Of a DNA stretch of 64,000 nucleotides, positions 60,371-64,000 are shown piece after piece. The translations under genes were made by a program, and so were the position numbers. Each line of letters starts with the position of its first letter. Positions within the stretch are counted from its first letter, which is position 1. The DNA comes from Sunxiuqinia sp963677175 (GTDB taxonomy: Bacteria > Bacteroidota > Bacteroidia > Bacteroidales > Prolixibacteraceae). The stretch spans positions 496,001 through 560,000 of the forward strand of contig CAXXES010000004.1 of the NCBI GenBank assembly GCA_963677175.2, given 5' to 3'. Below the pieces are notes generated by a model. That model was not told where the DNA came from and did no database searches. It worked only from the letters and a program-made list of their open reading frames with translations.

Positions 60371-60829
60371 ATGAGAAAAATCCTTTACAGCTTATTTTTG
60401 GTTGCTGCCATTGTTGCATGCCAGGATCTATATGATGCTCCGCCACAGGCTTTGCTTGAAGTAAAACTCGTAAATGTAGATACCCTGGATACCCGGATAC
60501 CAAAAGTTTCGGTTTACGGAGTAGATCAGGACAGCATCTGGATTTACCAGGAGCAAACCAACGTTTTTCGGTTGCCGCTAAGCTTGGAAGAAACAACCAG
60601 TTTTGTTTTGTTACTGGATTCAATTGCCGATACCTTGACGATCCGGCATTCCAACGAATTGATTTTTGAATCAGCCGAAAGCGGATTTTACCACGAATTT
60701 AAAATATCAGACGTCGGGCATAGCTTTAACCAGATTGACGATTATGAAGTTACAGACAGTATGGTCACAAAAAACTGGCATGAGAATATTGAGCTTTACA
60801 TTTTTTCTTTGCCTGCTGACGATAATTAG
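60371..60829 (+). CDS. DUF6452-like lipoprotein
   Basis: This 152-residue protein begins MRKILYSLFLVAAIVACQDL; the cysteine at about 17 fits a lipobox. It contains ALLEVKLVNVDTLDTRIPKVSVYGV and ends YHEFKISDVGHSFNQIDDYE and IELYIFSLP, the pattern of the DUF6452 family. Members are paired with DUF6048 genes across Bacteroidota, as here, where the next frame overlaps this one by 50 bases. Function is unknown. An envelope role is likely from the lipoprotein signal. Confidence 0.72.
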   Translation: MRKILYSLFLVAAIVACQDLYDAPPQALLEVKLVNVDTLDTRIPKVSVYGVDQDSIWIYQEQTNVFRLPLSLEETTSFVLLLDSIADTLTIRHSNELIFESAESGFYHEFKISDVGHSFNQIDDYEVTDSMVTKNWHENIELYIFSLPADDN

Positions 60830-61481
60830 CCTGGGGCAGGAGCGCGATCTTAAAAAGGTTCCAAAACGAACCGATAAGTTTGTCCGGATGGACGGGCTCC
60901 GGGTGGGGTTCGATCTTTCGCGTCCGTTACAACACTTATGGAACAAGGGAAACCGCTACGGAACAGAGTTGAGTTTCGATATCGAGTTAATGCCCAATTT
61001 ATACCCGGTGATTGAAACGGGCTGGGAACGGCTAAGCATTGATCATGATTATCTGGAATATGTTTCTTCGGGATCGTACACCCGGTTTGGTTTCGACTAT
61101 AATTTGCTGGCGGCTGAACATAAAAAAGATATGGACATTGTGTATATTGGCTTGCGTTATGGATTTAATTTTGCCAACCAGCAAGTTAAGAGATACATGA
61201 TTGCCAATTATTGGGGAGATATTACCGGACGCATGGGAAAACAGAATTACAACGCGCAATGGGCCGAAGTGGTGTTGGGGATTAAAGGAGAAGTCTTCAG
61301 AAATTTTTTTATGGGCTGGAGCATTCGCGGAAAGTTGAAAATTGACCAAAAGGAACTCGATTTGCCGCATGTTTACTTTAATCCGGGCTATGGTCCGGCC
61401 GAAAAAGATTTCAACTTTGATATTTCCTATTCAATGTTTTATACCCTGCCATTTAATTTCCGAGGATCACCGAAAGAATGA
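60780..61481 (+). CDS. DUF6048-family outer-membrane protein
   Basis: The start is taken at ATG 60780, inside the end of the preceding gene. There the sequence opens a signal peptide (MRILSFTFFLCLLTIISLGQ); upstream codons in this frame belong to the lipoprotein gene. The 233-residue protein is a small barrel-like protein with DGLRVGFDLSRPLQHL, DYNLLAAEHKKDMDIVYIGLRYG, FMGWSIRGKLKI and a barrel-type end. It fits DUF6048, the usual neighbour of DUF6452. The two probably form an outer-membrane complex of unknown role. Confidence 0.75.
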   Translation: MRILSFTFFLCLLTIISLGQERDLKKVPKRTDKFVRMDGLRVGFDLSRPLQHLWNKGNRYGTELSFDIELMPNLYPVIETGWERLSIDHDYLEYVSSGSYTRFGFDYNLLAAEHKKDMDIVYIGLRYGFNFANQQVKRYMIANYWGDITGRMGKQNYNAQWAEVVLGIKGEVFRNFFMGWSIRGKLKIDQKELDLPHVYFNPGYGPAEKDFNFDISYSMFYTLPFNFRGSPKE

Positions 61482-61511
61482 AGTGACCGAACCCGGGATG
61501 ATGTTTTTATG

Positions 61512-62210
61512 TTACCATCCCATGAACACAATGCCGGCTCCGCTAATCAGAATGACCAGTCCGGCGAGCAGATGCAGGTACTTTTCGTGTTTCTTGAAGC
61601 GCACCAGCGAAGTCCCCTTATGGCCGAGGTACACCGCCAGCAACATGGTTCCAATGGTGGCTAATCCAAAAATCAGGGCGACCATCAGCATTCCGGCAGT
61701 GCTGTGCTGGTAAGCCGGAAAAATCAGGATGGGAATTAGCACTTCGCAGGGGCCAAACACAAAAATTAGAAACAGGATCCACGGAGTTAGCTTGGTATTG
61801 TTCGTCTCTTTTTCTTCGGTTGGCAGATGCTGCAGATCGCGAATCTTTTTAGGAAGCAGAAATGCGGGTAAGTGTGAATGGTCAATGCTTTTCGCATATT
61901 TGTAGACGCCGTAAAGGGTATAAGCCACTCCAAAGGCGAATAGCAACCAGCCCACCAGTTCACCACGAATGGCTTCAATCGATTCCAACTTGTTGAGGCT
62001 AATTCCAAGGGCGATACCCAGAAAACCAATGAGCACAGAACTTCCCACATGTCCCACGCCTGAAATGAAAGTAATCCACATGGTTTTATTGCTCGACCAT
62101 TGCCGGGCTTTGCTCAGCACAATAAACGGAAGGTAGTGATCGGGACCCAGAATGGTGTGAATAAATCCGAGTGAGGCTGCTGAAATCAAGAGTAAATACA
62201 ATTCGTTCAT
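61512..62210 (-). CDS. Integral membrane transporter with GPDH motif (nickel/UreH-like)
   Basis: This 232-residue protein has six or more hydrophobic helices. The first contains ILGPDHYLPF, the H-x-x-x-x-D/GPDH metal motif of UreH/NicO-type nickel and cobalt transporters and of TauE-like exporters. A second HVGSSVLIG segment and FGPCEVLIPILIFPA in the other half are also typical. It lies 10 bp after larB on the same strand. That pairing supports nickel supply for the LarB/LarC cofactor pathway. Direction of transport is not deducible. Confidence 0.78.
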   Translation of the reverse strand: MNELYLLLISAASLGFIHTILGPDHYLPFIVLSKARQWSSNKTMWITFISGVGHVGSSVLIGFLGIALGISLNKLESIEAIRGELVGWLLFAFGVAYTLYGVYKYAKSIDHSHLPAFLLPKKIRDLQHLPTEEKETNNTKLTPWILFLIFVFGPCEVLIPILIFPAYQHSTAGMLMVALIFGLATIGTMLLAVYLGHKGTSLVRFKKHEKYLHLLAGLVILISGAGIVFMGW

Positions 62211-62220
62211 CGTCCTGTTC

Positions 62221-62958
62221 TTAAAGTTTATTAATTAATGAAGCCTGGCAGGCAGCTCCGAATCCATTGTCGATATTGACCACGCTAACACCGCTGGCGC
62301 AACTGTTCAGCATGGAAAGCAGGGCTGAAAGTCCCTGAAAGTTGGCTCCATAGCCAATACTGGTCGGTACGCCAATCACCGGTTTATCCACCAGTCCGCC
62401 AACCACGCTGGGCAAGGCGCCTTCCATTCCGGCCACCACGATGATGACCCGGGCATTACGAATCAGCTCCAGCTGGAGAAACAGCCGGTGAATTCCGGCC
62501 ACACCCACATCGTAGACCTTCTCGACCCGGTTGCCCAGAAATTGGGCGGTTTCAACAGCTTCTTCGGCTACCGGCATATCCGATGTGCCTGCTGCTACAA
62601 CCATGATGTAGCCGTTTGTGCTTGGCTGAGTATCTTGTTTGTAGATTATCGTTTTGGCCAGCGCATTGTATTGGGCACCGGGAATTCGTTCTTTTACGGC
62701 TTCGAACATCTCGGGAGTTGCACGGGTAGCCAGTACATCAATGCCTTTTTGGTGCATGCGCTCGGCAATTTGGCTTACCTGTTCCACGGTTTTCCCCGAA
62801 GCGAAAATCACTTCGGGCAGTCCGGTTCGTTTGAGGCGGTCGGTGTCAATGGTGGCAAAGCCCATTTCTTCGATACCCCGATCCGGGATGTGTTCCAGGG
62901 CTTCGGTGAGGGTGATTTCCCCGTTTTTATATTTCTTCAGAATGTCTTTTGGGCTCAT
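62221..62958 (-). CDS. larB: LarB, pyridinium-3,5-biscarboxylic acid mononucleotide synthase
   Basis: This 245-residue protein has the PurE-like AIRC domain in its C-terminal half: VVAAGTSDMPVAEEAV, VAGMEGALPSVVGGLVDKP, PTSIGYGANFQGLSAL and VVNIDNGFGAAC. LarB carboxylates and hydrolyses nicotinic acid adenine dinucleotide, the first step in making the nickel-pincer nucleotide cofactor of lactate racemase and related enzymes. Its start overlaps the end of larC by four bases, so translation is coupled. larE, needed for sulfur transfer, is not in the window and is expected to lie beyond the right edge or elsewhere. Confidence 0.93.
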   Translation of the reverse strand: MSPKDILKKYKNGEITLTEALEHIPDRGIEEMGFATIDTDRLKRTGLPEVIFASGKTVEQVSQIAERMHQKGIDVLATRATPEMFEAVKERIPGAQYNALAKTIIYKQDTQPSTNGYIMVVAAGTSDMPVAEEAVETAQFLGNRVEKVYDVGVAGIHRLFLQLELIRNARVIIVVAGMEGALPSVVGGLVDKPVIGVPTSIGYGANFQGLSALLSMLNSCASGVSVVNIDNGFGAACQASLINKL

Positions 62959-64000
62959 GACTCCAATTGTTTGTCGATTGCTTTTTCAATTTCTGAAAGG
63001 CTTAGCTGGTTGGCTTCAGCCAGTTTTTTACAGTCGTCAAACTCGGGTTTTGAGCGGACAAGCTTACCATTGTAAAAACTTTGCTTGATACGAACTGGCC
63101 CGTAAGTCGTCTCCAAGGTGGTTTCTTCCCTGCGGAGCATATTTTTTCTGACCCGATATTCGCGAATGCCAATGGAGGTGCTGTGTGTGAAAACGATGGC
63201 TTTCATTTTTTCAGTCAATTCGGCCTTGCACAATACCGAAAGCTGAATAGCCGGGCGCGATTTTTTCATGATCATCGGAACCAGCCAAGCATCGCTGGCT
63301 CCGGCCTGAAGCAATTGTTCCAGAATGAAATCGTAATGTTCCGGGTTCATATCGTCAATATTACTTTCGAGCACGATGGCTTCTTCCGTGTCTACGTCCC
63401 TCACCGCTTTTTCATCTTCCAGTAGATGCACACGCAATACATTGGGCACTTCGCTGTCGCGGTTTCCAATGCCGTAAGCTGTTTTCGCGATGGGCAGGTT
63501 GATTTGATCGGTGAATTCATCGACTGTGGCAACCAAAATAGCGGCTCCGGTTGGCGTGGTGGCTTCATGATTTACCAATCCCGTTTTTATCGGAATGTTT
63601 TTAACAATTTCGGCGGTAGCCGGGGCAGGCACAGGCATAATTCCATGCGCACATTTCACCGTTCCGGCGCCCAGTTGAATGGGGGAGGACATGACCTTGT
63701 CCACCTTCAGGTAATCCAGGCAGATGGCAGCACCCACAATGTCGGCAATGGAATCCAATGCGCCTACTTCATGAAAGTGAACGGCTTGTTTGGAAATATT
63801 GTGGACTTTGGCTTCGGCAACTGCAATCAGGTCGAATATTTTCAGGGCATTGATTTTGACTTGCTCTGGCAAGCTGCTGTTGTTGACAATCTCCTCAACA
63901 TGGCGCAGGTGACGGTGTTTTTCGTTTTCCTGGTTTTCAATGACCACTTCGGCTTTGGTGCCGGAAATGCTGCGTCGCTGGTCGGTTTTTATTTCGAGGT
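62955..64000 (-). CDS. larC: LarC, nickel-pincer cofactor nickel insertion protein (5' end outside window)
   Basis: The frame is open to the right edge: codons before the GTG at 63947 read TDQRRSISGTKAEVVIEN, matching the N-terminal region of LarC, so the gene continues beyond 64000. Visible segments are HFHEVGALDSIADIVGA, LGAGTVKCAHGIMPVPAPAT, NHEATTPTGAAILVATV and GYGIGNRDSEVPN-like sequence, then VLESNIDDMNPEHYDFILE. The C-terminal part includes SIGIREYRVRKNMLRRE. LarC inserts nickel into the dithiolated nucleotide using CTP. It is the last gene seen; expected missing residues number about 60-80. Confidence 0.93.
   Translation of the reverse strand, partial: LEIKTDQRRSISGTKAEVVIENQENEKHRHLRHVEEIVNNSSLPEQVKINALKIFDLIAVAEAKVHNISKQAVHFHEVGALDSIADIVGAAICLDYLKVDKVMSSPIQLGAGTVKCAHGIMPVPAPATAEIVKNIPIKTGLVNHEATTPTGAAILVATVDEFTDQINLPIAKTAYGIGNRDSEVPNVLRVHLLEDEKAVRDVDTEEAIVLESNIDDMNPEHYDFILEQLLQAGASDAWLVPMIMKKSRPAIQLSVLCKAELTEKMKAIVFTHSTSIGIREYRVRKNMLRREETTLETTYGPVRIKQSFYNGKLVRSKPEFDDCKKLAEANQLSLSEIEKAIDKQLES

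Noticed and set aside
1..64000. CRISPR arrays
   Set aside because: The tandem repeats found have no unique spacers of 25-45 bases between identical repeats, so none is a CRISPR array.
1..64000. tRNA or rRNA genes
   Set aside because: I saw no cloverleaf-like run ending in a TTC-type arm and CCA region, nor any conserved rRNA segment. A covariance-model scan would be decisive.

Overview
The window looks like a chromosomal segment of a Bacteroidota bacterium, probably in or near the Marinilabiliales/Prolixibacteraceae, although no rRNA or tRNA is present to fix this. The evidence is a SusC/SusD pair, FecI/FecR-type sigma and anti-sigma factors, an STN-type TonB-dependent receptor, DUF5686, DUF4833, DUF6452/DUF6048, DUF6520-like and Crp/Fnr families, and AT-rich spacers. 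Base composition is mosaic. Most of the window is AT-rich, but about 11.4-20.9 kb is clearly GC-richer, and 23-33 kb is very AT-rich and loaded with mobile DNA.

Layout. 0-0.6 kb: tail of a TonB-family outer-membrane barrel. 1-10.7 kb: a tight operon with an ECF sigma factor, FecR anti-sigma, DUF5686 outer-membrane protein, DUF4833 protein, LysE-type exporter, two acyltransferases resembling the GlsA/GlsB glycine-lipid enzymes, and an STN TonB receptor. This looks like a cell-surface-signalling unit tied to aminolipid or amino-acid chemistry. 10.7-14.6 kb: gene remnants, a long degenerate 21-bp repeat array, a conserved Bacteroidota protein of unknown role, a Crp/Fnr regulator and a small exported protein. 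14.7-20.7 kb, minus strand: TlpA-TIGR03435-like fusion, SusC, SusD.

21-33 kb is an accessory region. It holds an XRE repressor, an ORF6N protein, a membrane-anchored methyltransferase, a group II intron broken by an IS4-family element, a two-gene module (stand-alone GGDEF protein plus a 472-residue protein of unknown family), a second near-identical IS copy flanked by two further group II intron 3' ends, a GFA protein and a second ECF sigma factor. 34-39 kb: two IS91-family remnants bracket AraC, siderophore-interacting and CDF transporter genes. 39.6-49 kb: two loci in which a Crp/Fnr gene is followed by exported lipoproteins, plus a MATE pump, a decayed GNAT gene and a proline dehydrogenase.

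49-64 kb is mostly core-like: a quinone-oxidoreductase-like enzyme, a second 21-bp array, a PerR-Dps-AhpC peroxide-defence cluster, patatin-like lipase, XRE-cupin regulator, acyl-CoA synthetase, DEAD-box helicase, MarC, CDF, DUF6452/DUF6048, and a nickel-cofactor group (GPDH-motif transporter, LarB, partial LarC).

The best candidate for an undescribed system is the coupled GGDEF plus unknown-protein pair at 28.19-30.02 kb. The second is the sigma-regulated aminolipid operon at 1-10.7 kb. The clearest mobile-DNA story is an IS4-family element that appears to have hit domain VI of three different group II introns at the same position.
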